From: Phoronis australis
Lineage: Eukaryota > Phoronida > Phoronidae
Assembly: GCA_002633005.1 (NCBI GenBank)
Contig: NMRA01000091.1
Span: 767,820-831,819, forward strand
Direction: 5' to 3'
Length of the DNA: 64,000 bases
Under the pieces are notes generated by a model. That model had not been told where the DNA came from and did no database searches. It worked only from the letters and a program-made list of their open reading frames with translations. Positions within the stretch are counted from its first letter, which is position 1. The number at the start of each line of letters is the position of its first letter. Made by a program: the position numbers and the translations under genes. Shown piece after piece: positions 49,601-58,763 of this stretch.

Positions 49601-51021
49601 ATGCAGAGCAGCCTGTACAGTGTCACCATCACCATTGGATACATCCCTGTTGAACAGCTGAGACAGTTTGGACAGGTTTTGTTTCAGGACGTCTCTACAA
49701 TCTTCTAGCCCATCCATGAGACATCTGGAACATTTACACTAATACTTTGATTTTCAGAACAATATTTTCGTATAAAAATGACATCTTAGAAGCAAATTGT
49801 TTCAGTTTAAACAAAAAAGAAAAAAACACTATGAAATAAAACAGTGAACAATTCAACTGGGTCACAATCTGCAAGTCAGCTCCACCTGGAGACAGATGAT
49901 GGAAACTTCAAACTATTCCAAAATGTCTCTCAGACTGCAAATTGAAAACAAAAGTTCAACTCATTCAAACTAATTCGTGATTAAGGGCAATAACATTGTG
50001 TGTACTGCTTACAAAATTTAAATCATAGCATAGAAAGAAATTAGTATATACAGTACTTAATTTTCAGAAAAAAGATCCCTCAATTAAGAACGTAGAGCAC
50101 CACATATACACATATTTAGTCCCATGCACCAACAGCAAAACTGTGCTTGGATACAAAATTAGGCACATGCGCCAACGTACCAAACACTTCCCTGTATAAA
50201 GAGGGAAGAGAAAATTTAAATGTTACATGCGAGTGAAACTTGAATTATCCATCACGAAATGGTACAAGATACCACATAGGCTGCTCAACTTAATATTAAA
50301 TAATAAATGAAATGCATTCTGTAATATTCTGATATTACGAAGTCAGAATATAAGACTTGCTGTGTCAAATACTTTATTGGAACTAACTAAATTCACTACA
50401 AGGTGGCTCATATAGAACAATGACTAAGCAACATGCAATTCTTACAATGGAAGTGGTAATACAATATATATAGAACTTCCTTTACTCAGAATCAATTAAA
50501 CTATAGTCTTGCACTAACTGGTATGCGTGAGTAATATATCTGTTGTGTTTATCAAAACATTACATATTCAATGTACAAAAACACTGACACAAAACACTAT
50601 CAAAAAATTATATTTTAAAAAGCCTTACTTGAGATATATGAACATGGGCCTAAATACACACAGATATACAGTAGAGGAATTTGTTTTTCAAAGTCAAATT
50701 GTTAACTAAAACAGAACAAGTCTTAAGGACGGTGTGTTAAGTTGCACTGCATGCAACTCTCAAAGAACATTTGGCAAATTTTTTAGCATTTGCAATTAGC
50801 AATGTAGTTAATTATTGAAATTTGGGGAAATGTCACCAATTGCTTCTGCTCAAAAAATAGACACTTTACCAAACATAGGTTCCATATTATTTCAAATCCT
50901 CAAGTCACCTTGCGAGTGTTGAATAAGTATCCACTCTGTCTTGTGTTGATATCGCCTTATCAGATAGATGCGCCAGCAGAGGTCCCACTTGTGCAGTGTC
51001 TGGCACACATGTGGCCATCAT
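25609..51021 (-). CDS. RIF1: RIF1, replication timing regulatory factor 1 (complete coding region)
   Basis: RIF1 recruits protein phosphatase 1 to late-replicating chromatin, opposing DDK at origins, and acts with 53BP1 in break repair. I traced 29 exons, all phase-compatible, totalling 7,302 coding bases (2,433 residues plus stop; human RIF1 is about 2,470). In transcript order the exons end at (high-coordinate to low): 51021-50909, 49724-49563, 49019-48878, 48459-48365, 48043-47854, 47552-47327, 46646-46495, 45886-45772, 44925-44755, 44215-44105, 43856-43699, 43269-43189, 42669-42596, 42211-42031, 41735-41481, 40550-40451, 40168-40020, 39711-39520, 39111-38909, 38539-38434, 38131-37842, 37425-37218, 35932-33146, 32880-32734, 31126-31085, 29851-29676, 28602-28391, 27702-27619, 25988-25609. 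The layout is HEAT repeats, a long disordered middle, a SILK/RVxF PP1 site, then the conserved C-terminal domain. The start is the first of two adjacent ATGs, aligning with the vertebrate start just before the PLLAHL segment. A second copy of exon 1 lies at 52512-52633. Confidence 0.93.
26320..26812. mobile_element. ~493 bp MITE with AAGGCTTGGAAT ends, copy 1
   Basis: It begins AGGGCTTGGAATGGCCAATG and ends GGAAAATTCCAAGCCTTG: inverted ends. It is nearly the same throughout as 36603-37101. Located in the last RIF1 intron and directly followed by a member of a second MITE family. Confidence 0.8.
26817..26916. mobile_element. GTTCAGTAACGC-type MITE, copy 2 (one end missing)
   Basis: It matches the reverse complement of 8175-8311; the right end GCGTTACTGAA is present, while the left end abuts the AAGGCTTGGAAT element, suggesting truncation or nested insertion. 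Confidence 0.65.
29413..29660. mobile_element. 248 bp MITE with AAGGCTTGGAAT ends, different interior
   Basis: Ends AAGGCTTGGAATGACCAATG and AAAATTCCAAGCC match the 490-bp family, but the interior is unrelated and A-rich with AGGAGGAAA units. It stops 15 bp before the RIF1 exon 26 boundary at 29676. Confidence 0.7.
31085..31126 (-). other. RIF1: RIF1 tentative 42-nt cassette exon 25
   Basis: It encodes FMTTPSQSKPDDCD between CCTTGCAG and GAT|GTGAGC, phase 0 at both ends. Because the neighbouring exons are also phase 0, it can be included or skipped without frame change. An extended form reading on to FAVPQ would not fit the next exon. Confidence 0.45.
31667..32162. other. Assembly gap (496 n)
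   Basis: A run of n in a RIF1 intron. The flanks carry a short inverted repeat, so the missing sequence may be a hairpin-forming element. The open frame drawn through it is meaningless. Confidence 0.99.
32734..32880 (-). other. RIF1: RIF1 exon 24, RVxF PP1-docking site
   Basis: The exon opens directly with RRVSFAEPIESP; RVSF is the canonical PP1-binding RVxF motif (codons 32866-32880 with the preceding Arg). With SILK just upstream in exon 23 it makes the two-part PP1 site of metazoan RIF1, in the same order as in vertebrates. Phase 0 at both ends; acceptor TTTTCAG, donor AAG|GTACAG. Confidence 0.9.
33146..35932 (-). other. RIF1: RIF1 giant exon 23 (disordered region, 929 codons)
   Basis: An uninterrupted 2,787-base exon, phase 0 at both ends, bordered by TTTTTTCAG and AACAAG|GTAAGA. 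The protein is rich in S, K, E and D with many S/T-P and S/T-Q sites, suiting phosphorylation by CDK and ATM/ATR-type kinases. The large single exon for the disordered middle is also seen in vertebrate RIF1. It ends with a basic patch and the SILK PP1-docking motif (codons at 33203-33214) followed by SPSPPNK at the splice site. Open frames on the plus strand here are shadows. Confidence 0.92.
36603..37101. mobile_element. ~499 bp MITE with AAGGCTTGGAAT ends, copy 2
   Basis: Near-identical to 26320-26812, in the same orientation, in the RIF1 intron between exons 22 and 23. Confidence 0.8.
37218..38539 (-). other. RIF1: RIF1 linker exons 20-22
   Basis: Exons 38539-38434, 38131-37842 and 37425-37218 join the HEAT domain to the disordered region. 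The segment FVVIAPSPKKRRILTEHQKE followed by VLHEK, then across the next junction PSMYNNLDASLDT, corresponds to the well-conserved stretch after the vertebrate HEAT domain (FVFIPP...ILTDHQKEVL, then the PAMYNNLD segment). Confidence 0.9.
42677..42744. repeat. ~33-bp tandem duplication
   Basis: GTCAACTCTGTTAGTAATAG plus the following AAACATTTGTTTA occurs twice in a row in a RIF1 intron. Confidence 0.9.
44345..44655. mobile_element. Tc1/mariner-like MITE
   Basis: The ends CAGGGTGTCTAAAAAATTTA and, on the other strand, CAGGGTGTCCCTAAG are terminal inverted repeats, both flanked by TA, the usual target duplication of Tc1/mariner transposons. No transposase is present. It lies in a RIF1 intron. 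Confidence 0.65.
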
Positions 51022-51724
51022 TTTCAGGCCCTGAAAATATCAACTGTGTAATTAAAATAGTTAGCCACACGAGTCACTATATTTCCTTCTGGCGCATGAA
51101 GCTCCTTTAGGTTAGGAGCTACACCATCCCTATTGTGCAGCTAGAGACAGTGGTTACTGTCTATAGTCTCCTGCAGTGGGTACCGATGGATACATGCCGT
51201 TTTAAACGGCTTGAATTTATGACAAGGTGAAAACTTCTTGCGCCACTTAAAATACAAGGGGCTTAAATTAGTATATTGTGGTCAGGGGAGTCCGATCGCC
51301 AGTAGAGTAGTCGTCAGTACAGTAGTCCGTAAACTAGTATGTGATAAACTAGCGATTGCAATTGCCGCTGGGTTTATGGTAACGGAAACGCAATAGCTCA
51401 AAATCAAATTGAAATTTTAACTCATATATAGCGAGGCACAGTTAGCCCGTTCAACCTTTTGTAAGGGCAAATAGACTAAACTGACGACTAATAACTCTTT
51501 CCGAGTGAACTCAAAGCGAATCCTCCGACCGGGCTCAGTTGTGACCAGCCTGCCACAAGGTCCCTGTTTGCAATTGTCTCGAAACAAAACCGCAAAACGT
51601 ATAATTGGAGGAGATTCTGGTGTGAAAATACACCACCTTTTCTATAGACCTCACCTTTGATGACAGATTTGCGACAGAGACACGATATCCTATTGTTTTT
51701 AATAAATAGATCGCGATCTCAGAC

Positions 51725-51790
51725 GCAAAATTTCGCGCGAAACGTCCTCACCCGCGCCAACATTAGATAGTTCTGATTGGATCATGTAGA
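51725..51790 (-). promoter_or_regulatory. Putative RIF1 promoter, E2F and CCAAT sites (copy A)
   Basis: Read on the minus strand: CCAATCAG (NF-Y-like), then TTGGCGCGGG (E2F-like), then the perfect palindrome TTTCGCGCGAAA (plus-strand 51731-51742), all within about 60 bp and about 700 bp upstream of the RIF1 start codon. E2F with CCAAT is the classic arrangement for S-phase genes. Transcription start not mapped; inference. Confidence 0.55.
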
Positions 51791-52511
51791 TCACATGGGT
51801 CGGAAGCGAATAATTATGTCAGAAGGTCAAAGTTTAGAGGGGAAATGGACTTTGGAACAGCAAAGATCATTTTCATGGGGCTAAACACTGTTAAAGCCAT
51901 TAAAGAATTCGTAAATACGCAGGTTTGTGGAGAAGTTGGTCTGAATTTTCAGGAAAGCAAGAGCTTTGACTACTTTTCACAATTGCATCTGCAGTATTGT
52001 TTGCCAGTAAATTGCAGACAAACGGTAACGCACGTTTCACAGGAGTTGTCTATGGTGATCAGCTGATTCAACGAGCTGTCAGTCACCAGGTTCTGCTTCG
52101 ANTAGAAGATACCACATAGGCTGTTCAACTTAATATTAAATAATTAATGAAATGCATTAAAGATCAATGTACAAAAACACTGACACAAAACACTATCAAA
52201 ACATTCTATTTGTTAAAGCCTTACTTGAGACATATGAACATGGGCCTAAATAGACACGGATATACAGTAGAGGAATTTGTTTTTCAAAGTCAAATTGTTA
52301 ACTAAAACAGAACAAGTCGGATGGTGTGTTAAGTTTTGCACTGCATGCAGCTCGATCTCACAGAACAACATTTGGCAAATTTTTGAGCAATTGCAGCTAG
52401 CAATGTAGTTAATTATTGAAAATTTGGGGAAAATGTCACCAATTGCTTTTGCCCAAAAAATAGATACTTTGCCAAACATAGATTCCGTATTATTTCAAAT
52501 CCTCAAGTCAC

Positions 52512-52633
52512 CTTGCGAGTGTTGAATAAGTATCCACTCTGTCTTGTGTTGATATCGTCTTATCAGATAGATGCGCCAGCAGAGGTCCCACTTGCGCAGT
52601 GTCTGGCACACATGTGGCCATCATTTTCAGGCC
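52512..52633 (-). CDS. RIF1: Second copy of RIF1 first coding exon
   Basis: Same length and splice sites as 50909-51030, with its own double ATG at 52619-52624. It differs by one amino-acid change (Ala to Thr in LSDKAIS) and one silent change. Joining both copies in one transcript would break the frame, since the exon starts at phase 0 and ends with two spare bases; they could serve only as alternative first coding exons. May be an assembly duplicate. Confidence 0.75.
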
Positions 52634-53350
52634 CTGAAAATATCAATTGCGTAATTGAAATAGTTTGCCACACGAGTCACTGTATTAACCTGTATTTCCT
52701 TCTAGCGCATGAAGCTCCTTTAGAGGTTAGGAGCTACACCATCCCTATTGAGCAGCTAGAGACGGTGGTTATTGTCTATAGTATCCTGCAGTGGGTACCG
52801 ATGGATACATGCCGTTTTAAACGGCTTGAATTTATGACAAGGTGAAAACTTCTTGCGCCACTTAAAATGCAAGGGGCTTAAATTAGTATATTGTGGTCAG
52901 GGGAGTCCGATCGCCAGTAGAGTAGTCGTCAGTACAGTAGTCCGTAAACTAGTATGTGATAAACTAGCGATTGCAATTGCCGCTGGGTTTATGGTAACGG
53001 AAACGCAATTAGCTCAAAATCAAATTGAAATTTTAACTCATATATAGCGAGGCACAGTTAGCCCGTTCAACCTTTTGTAAGGGCAAATAGACTAAACTGA
53101 CGACTAATAACTCTTTCCGAGTGAACTCAAGAAAATTCAAAGCGAATCCTCCGACCGGGCTCAGTTGTGACCAGCCTGCCACAAGGTCCCTGTTTGCAAT
53201 TGTCTCGAAACAAAACCACAAAACGTATAATTGGAGGAGATTCTGGTGTGAAAATACACCACCTTTTCTATAGACCTCACCTTTGATGACAGATTTGCGA
53301 CAGAGACACGATATCCTATTGTTTTTACTAAATAGATCGCGATCTCAGAC

Positions 53351-53416
53351 GCAAAATTTCGCGCGAAACGTCCTCACCCGCGCCAACATTAGATAGTTCT
53401 GATTGGATCATGTAGA
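53351..53416 (-). promoter_or_regulatory. Putative RIF1 promoter, E2F and CCAAT sites (copy B)
   Basis: Same set of sites as copy A, with the TTTCGCGCGAAA palindrome at 53357-53368. Preservation of every element in both copies fits either recent duplication or an assembly duplicate. Confidence 0.5.
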
Positions 53417-53730
53417 TCACATGGGTCGGAAGCGAATAACTATGTCAAAAGGTCAAAGGTTAGAGGGGAAATGGACTTTGGAACAGCAAAGATCATTTTC
53501 ATGGGGCTAAACACTGTTAAAGCCATTAAAGAATTCGGAAATACGCAGGTTTGTGGAGAAGTTGGTCTGAATTTTCAGGAAAGCAAGAGCTTTGATTACT
53601 TTTCACAATTGCATCTGCAGTATTGTTTGCCAGTAAATTGCAGACAAACGGTAACGCACGTTTCACTGGAGTTGTCTATAGTGATCAGCTGATTCAACGA
53701 GCTGTCAGTCACCAGGTTCTGCTTCGAGGG

Positions 53731-54329
53731 CTGCATAGTCTAAAAATATAATTTTTATATTTCAAGGCACTTTTCAAGCAATTTAATTTTAAAAGAACAT
53801 TAACAAAATTGTTAATGAGCAGAATGCTCCTTGAACGTTAGCGAGATTGAGCTTACAGGATTACTGACGACAGATTACTGTACGTATGTTTTAGGCCTAC
53901 TCAGATATTAGACAGTGACCACACCGTCCTACTGCGGAGCCAATAGAGACTGTGGTCACTGTCTGACAAAGATACTGGGTAATGGTGACAAATATGCCTC
54001 CCTATAGCCCCACCAATTCACCTTTCTCGGTAAATGTAGTTAATATCGTGGGTACCAATACTTTCTAGGCAAAGCATATACTCTCCTTGCGACGTTATTC
54101 TTGCTTAAAACAGCCAGTGTTGCACAAATACGAACAAATTTCCCGTACTCGATTCTCTTGCGTGTCACGCCATTTTTGAAAGTAAGAGAACGCAGCAAAT
54201 GACTATACAAGATTGTATAGTTAAGACTTATACTAAAACCACATTGTAGGCTGCAGTATTACTGAATTCGCTGAACAAGATGATTAAGTGGTTCCCATCA
54301 ACCACACGCTACAAAAGCTTATTTTAACT
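53731..54329. other. Upstream of RIF1, short inverted repeat
   Basis: A hairpin with arms AGACAGTGACCACA and TGTGGTCACTGTCT lies at about 53911-53971. No gene recognised. Confidence 0.45.
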
Positions 54330-55445
54330 CAAATTAAAACGTATGGTCATATGGATGGACCATGCAATTGAATGTGGTTGTCGTGTGAAATGTATCCGCC
54401 GACCACGCTGCTGATAGAAGGGGTGGTCATAGGAACGAAAATTGTCTCAAGCACTCTCTAAGTCATTTAAAGCATGTGGTCGTATGGTCAAATCTGTCGG
54501 GACCTTGCCTTCTCTAAGGTACTCATAGCGTGTGGTCATATCATTGGATGAAAAATGACAGCCCGGCCAAAAGCTTTCTGAGACTGGAGCAAAATCGCAC
54601 GTCGAATCGGTATGTACAAAAATTAAAAGCCCGACCATGCTCTCTCGAGTTGTTTAAAGCGCGCGGTCGTATGGTTAAAAAATTATCAGTCGAGACCACG
54701 CCTTCTCTAAGACACTTAAGTGCGTGGTTGTATGGACGAAAAAATAACAGCCCGACCACCCTCTCTCAAGTCATTTAAAGCGCGTGGTTGTATGGTAGAA
54801 AATTATCCGTTGGGACCACGTCTTCTCTAAGATACTTATAGCACGTGGTCGTTTGTGGATGAAAAATGTCTGCCCGACCACAAGCTTTCTGAGAAACAAG
54901 CAAAATTGCATCGCAAAATTAACAGCCCTGACCACGCTCTCTGAGTCGTTAAAGCATCTGGTCATATGGTCAAAAATTATCTGTTGGCACCATGCCTTTT
55001 CTAAAATGCGTGTGGTCGCGCGTCGGGTCGGTATGGACGAAAATTAACAGCCCCGACCACGCTCTCCGAGTCATTTAAAGAACGTGGTAGTATCATGGTA
55101 AAAAATTGTCCGTCAGGACCACGCCTTCTCTAAGACGCTTAAAGTGCGTGGTCGTATTTATAAACTGTCCGCATTACCACAAGCATTTTGAGACTCGAGC
55201 AAAATCGCGTCGGGTCAGTACGGACGACAATTAACAGCCCTGACCACGCCGAGTTATTTAAAGTTGCGTGGTCGCATGGGTAAAAATTATCTGTCCGCAA
55301 CACGCCTTCTCTGAGACCCAAAGGTGTGTGGTCATGTGGACAGAAAACTCCACAAGACGTGTTTTGAGACTCGAGCAAAATTGCTTCGGGCTGGCACGGA
55401 TGAAAATTACTGCCCCGACCAAGTAACAAGACTGGACCAAGAGCG
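54330..55445. repeat. Degenerate ~100-bp satellite (GTGGTCGTATGG units)
   Basis: About ten imperfect units alternate two half-units built on GACCACGCTCTC...GTCATTTAAAG and GACCACGCCTTCTCTAAGAC, each followed by GCGTGGTCGTATGG and an AAAAATTA spacer. Each GTGGTC pairs with a nearby GACCAC, so the array is full of potential hairpins. The minus-strand open frames here are repeat artefacts. Confidence 0.85.
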
Positions 55446-55736
55446 CACTGGTTTAACGTCGCTCTAGGGATCACAGTGTGTTGAAGAGTTTCTTTGTAGA
55501 AATAGTTGCATTTCCATGAACAGATTATTATAACAAGAAATCCAAACTAAGTGTAATTGATTTTATTTACAAAACTCACTATTTGTCATTACCTCAGAGC
55601 CTTTAAAAATATAGAAACAGAATAAAAAACAAACTTAAGGTAAGGGATTTACAACCAAACACATTACATTTCAAATACGACACATGCATTGGATGTACAC
55701 ACTGCCAGTTGTAGGTTGTGGGTAATCCAGAGTAGA

Positions 55737-55860
55737 GTTCAGTAACGCTATGGCCTCGTTTAAATCTTGCCAAAATCATGTGTTTTATATTAAAATACAT
55801 GTCAATATCTCTGCGTAATCTCACAGTTTGCTTTTTATCGAGATCCTAGTGTTACTGAAC
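55737..55860. mobile_element. GTTCAGTAACGC-type MITE, copy 3
   Basis: Complete copy bounded by GTTCAGTAACGCTA and TAGTGTTACTGAAC inverted ends; the interior shares CAATATCTC, TGCTTTTTA and CGAG with copies 1 and 2. Confidence 0.7.
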
Positions 55861-56145
55861 TCTACCAGGTTTTTCCCACAGGCTCATGATTAAAAGGGTG
55901 TGGCTGTCCAAGTTGGTAGAGATCCATGGCCATCCAACACAATTTCCCCGACACGTCTGCTAACACCTTGATCTTCATGGATTAACCATATGATGACCTG
56001 CAATTTACGAAGCAATGTGTGTACTTCAAGTCACTTTTTCAACTACTTCAGTAATAGCATTGACTTGACGCAATGCGACTATCATTGTATTTGAAGGCAC
56101 ATTATCGTTTTTGCTGCAGAAAAAAGCATTTTGATGTTATATATA

Positions 56146-56176
56146 TACGTGTGTGCGTGTGTGTGTGTGTGTGTCA
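56146..56176. repeat. (TG)n microsatellite
   Basis: GTGTGCGTGTGTGTGTGTGT run. Confidence 0.95.
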
Positions 56177-56431
56177 ATGATAAGTACTTTTGAATGTTAT
56201 CAGTTTGAACGACAGGTATCAAATTACGAAATCCGTGGCGTTTTTGGTGATTTTATTTCAAATCCCCAACTCTCGTCGTTGTCAGTGCTACACGTTCCCA
56301 AAATCAAGGCTAGTGACTTAACCAGTTAAATACAGTAAGCAAAAGTATAACTTTGTATAGTCATCAGATATTACGTACAATTTTACTGTTATGTTATCCC
56401 TAATCGTGGACATTATTTAAATATACATTAC

Positions 56432-56987
56432 CTCTGGAACCAAAACGTCAAAGATGTGGTTCCTGTCTACATTAGATGGAAGCATCTCCTTGTGTGCTTG
56501 CACAGGCGCATGAACTGAAATGAGAACGATGCGAGCAATCATCATACAGTAGCATCAAACGATTGAAACGAACAACTTGCCGTGAATTGCATATAATTTG
56601 TTAGTTAATACTGTGTATATGAGTTATGAGGCTGAGATTAAGCATGGCACTGCATAAAAATAAATGTACAGGAAGACATAGCCAGCTCGCCCAAACCTCT
56701 ACTGACATACTCAATCCTTGGCAGATTCCCTCAATCTGACGGGTAACATTTCTACATCCTACAAATTACCACCATAAGTGTAACATGGAGGTTCCCCTTA
56801 CCAAATCGTCGTTAAGAAGTCCCCTCCATTGGTAAGGATTAGGCTTTGCCTTGGTACTATCCCTCTGGCACTGGTGTCCCGGCACCACGACTCAACGTCA
56901 CCCCTCATTACTGACTTTATGAATCCCCTCAGTCTGGTCTTGTGCCTTGTTATCAAGTTTGTAACCTGGCGCTTGGTCATGGGTTTT
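56432..56987 (-). other. Two candidate exons upstream of RIF1
   Basis: 56987-56802 has acceptor CTTTCAG, ATG at 56978-56980, 59 codons and donor TTTG|GTAAGG. 56514-56432 has acceptor ATTTCAG, an open frame (MLPSNVDRNHIFDVLVPE) and donor CAGAG|GTAATG. The second could splice in frame into RIF1 exon 1 (phase 0), but the first cannot join the second in its own frame. They may be RIF1 5' UTR or alternative exons, or part of an unknown minus-strand gene. No family is recognised. Confidence 0.3.
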
Positions 56988-57239
56988 CTGAAAGAACGCC
57001 ATACATAAATGCAGGCATGAAAAGCTCTCTTTATGAAGTATCAGTAGTCTTTGCTAATCTTACTTTAAATGCACATACCTGAAGACATGCACCAGTATGT
57101 GAAATAATTGGGTAAAACTTAGTGTTGCTTAAATGCCTTCCCTTTAATTATGAACTAGGCATCCTTATCCTTGCCAGACGAATGGCCGCGTTTTGAGGCA
57201 GCCGCGATGCACGAGCACGGTGCATGGAATGGTTCAGCA

Positions 57240-58065
57240 ACTGTCACTTTCATTAATTAATTATTGTTAGGGTAGAAATTCTGATACTTTTATGTTTAAT
57301 GCTTGTTGCATGTTAAGATTCGAATATTTCATGGCGTGTGTTAACTTAGGTTCTACCAAAAGTGGTAAAATGGCATAGACAAGATGTCAATTTTTCCCGA
57401 GTCTGCTTGGGGTAGGTTTCTGCATCACAAACCATTCATCAAATTCCCCACTGATTAATTATTGTTCATATTGACACATTGATATTTTCATATGCTATTG
57501 AGAATAGAATATATTTCAACTGAAATGTGCAAGAAAATTTTTTTAAAAAAATGTGAGGTCCACAAAACTTGTTTGCGGACTGGTTCCGCATGCGGAACAG
57601 TTAGGGTTGTCACACGATACTTTCAAGTGGCATTGATAATGGAATGCATTTTAAGTTGATTGGTGAAATCAAATACCCAGCAAAACCATTCTGTTTGGAA
57701 ATCGCTCCCCATGCGGAACGGTTCCGCTACTGTCACATTGATCAAGTAATTATTAGGATTGTCACATCGATACTTTGAAGTGGTATTGATTATGGAATGC
57801 ATTTGACCTTTATTGGTCATGAGAATTAAAAAAATTGAGTTCTCCAAAAAACTATTCTGTTGGCGGAACCGTTCCGCATGTGGAACCATTCTGCAACCGT
57901 CACATTGATTAATTATTGAGAGTGGGCACATTATACTCTCAAGTGCTATTGAAAATGGAATGTAATTCAAGTTTATTGGGCTGGGAGAAAATTAAAAATT
58001 TTAGTCCTGTGCTAAACTTTTCTGTTTGTGGAACCCTTCTGGAACTGTCACATTGATTTTTAAAA
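57240..58065. repeat. ~160-bp tandem repeat with GCGGAAC/GTTCCGC palindromes
   Basis: About five diverged units share CTGTCACATTGATTAATTATT, then ACTTTCAAGTGGCATTGATAA, ATGGAATGCATTT, a TTATTGG segment and a GCGGAACGGTTCCGC-type palindrome. Minus-strand open frames spanning units are artefacts. Confidence 0.75.
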
Positions 58066-58114
58066 ATAAATTATTATTTTGATTATTATTCCACAAAATA
58101 TACATAATATTTCG

Positions 58115-58245
58115 CAAGTCACAGTATTCCACAAAACTTGCGCAGTATTCTGCAATGTGCGTAATATTCCGCAAAATCTGCGTAATATTCCAAAAAATCT
58201 GAGTAATATTCCGCGAATCTGCGCAATACTTAGTGCGGAATATTC
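58115..58245. repeat. ~20-bp AATATTCCGCAAAATCTGCG tandem repeat
   Basis: About six imperfect units of the named core, directly after the 160-bp array. Confidence 0.8.
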
Positions 58246-58763
58246 CGCATGTCAAAAATTGAACTTCTAATTAAGAAAATGCTAATTGAGGAAACAAAAA
58301 CGTAACATTATAAACATGCTTAGGGTAAGGTATAGATTTGTTTCATAACATTTTTTATGGCCCTAGGTGGATATGTAAAAAGTGCAGAACCGTTCCGCAC
58401 ACTTTGAGACTATATAAGATAGTCTCATTTGAGAAAAAATCGCCTTATACGTACTTGTTCAAGAGTAGGCAAGTTTATTAGCACATTTAAACAAGTGTGG
58501 CGGCAGCCCTGATTAAGCATGAGTAATTCTTTTGGGTCCAAAGGGTGTCACTACATGTTACACGTCTGCAAAACTGGATCCATTAATTTTAACTGACCAC
58601 AAATTTATAAAACAACAGACCACAGTTTTCAAAATGTCCAAAGGGCTAGTGTGCCAAGGTTCGTGTTTTTTTGTTCGTTTTCTATAAGATTTGTTTTATT
58701 GAATGCAAATGTCATATGATGAGCTCCGCACTGTAATTCTTAATTTTTGTAGGCACGGCAACA

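Larger units (their letters stand above)
38909..51021 (-). other. RIF1: RIF1 N-terminal HEAT-repeat region (exons 1-19)
   Basis: Nineteen exons encode the alpha-helical repeat domain that forms the RIF1 hook and contacts DNA and partners. Family hallmarks visible are STRALWVLSVQTFPVE (exon at 49019-48878), TAWTKLIDNFATNP (47552-47327), SDPKRVKLVMQV (46646-46495), EPLQSD across 44755/44215, TNEVNQGDSLEHNF (41735-41481), PAKWSKKKQKPLG (40168-40020) and VSFWNATFGKRVSLVYPE (39111-38909). These match the vertebrate protein in order. Introns are short (often 200-700 bp). Confidence 0.92.
50266..53730. repeat. Tandem duplication of RIF1 first coding exon and promoter
   Basis: Copy A (about 50266-52101) and copy B (about 52106-53728) are near-identical except for a deletion of about 230 bp near 52160 in copy B and scattered single-base changes. 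A single n at 52102 sits at the junction. Both carry the RIF1 exon, its splice sites, the E2F-like sites and a 73-codon plus-strand open frame. Confidence 0.9.

Noticed and set aside
54447-55474. Minus-strand frames sharing similar peptides
   Set aside because: Repeated peptides reflect the underlying satellite, with no splice sites or start context.
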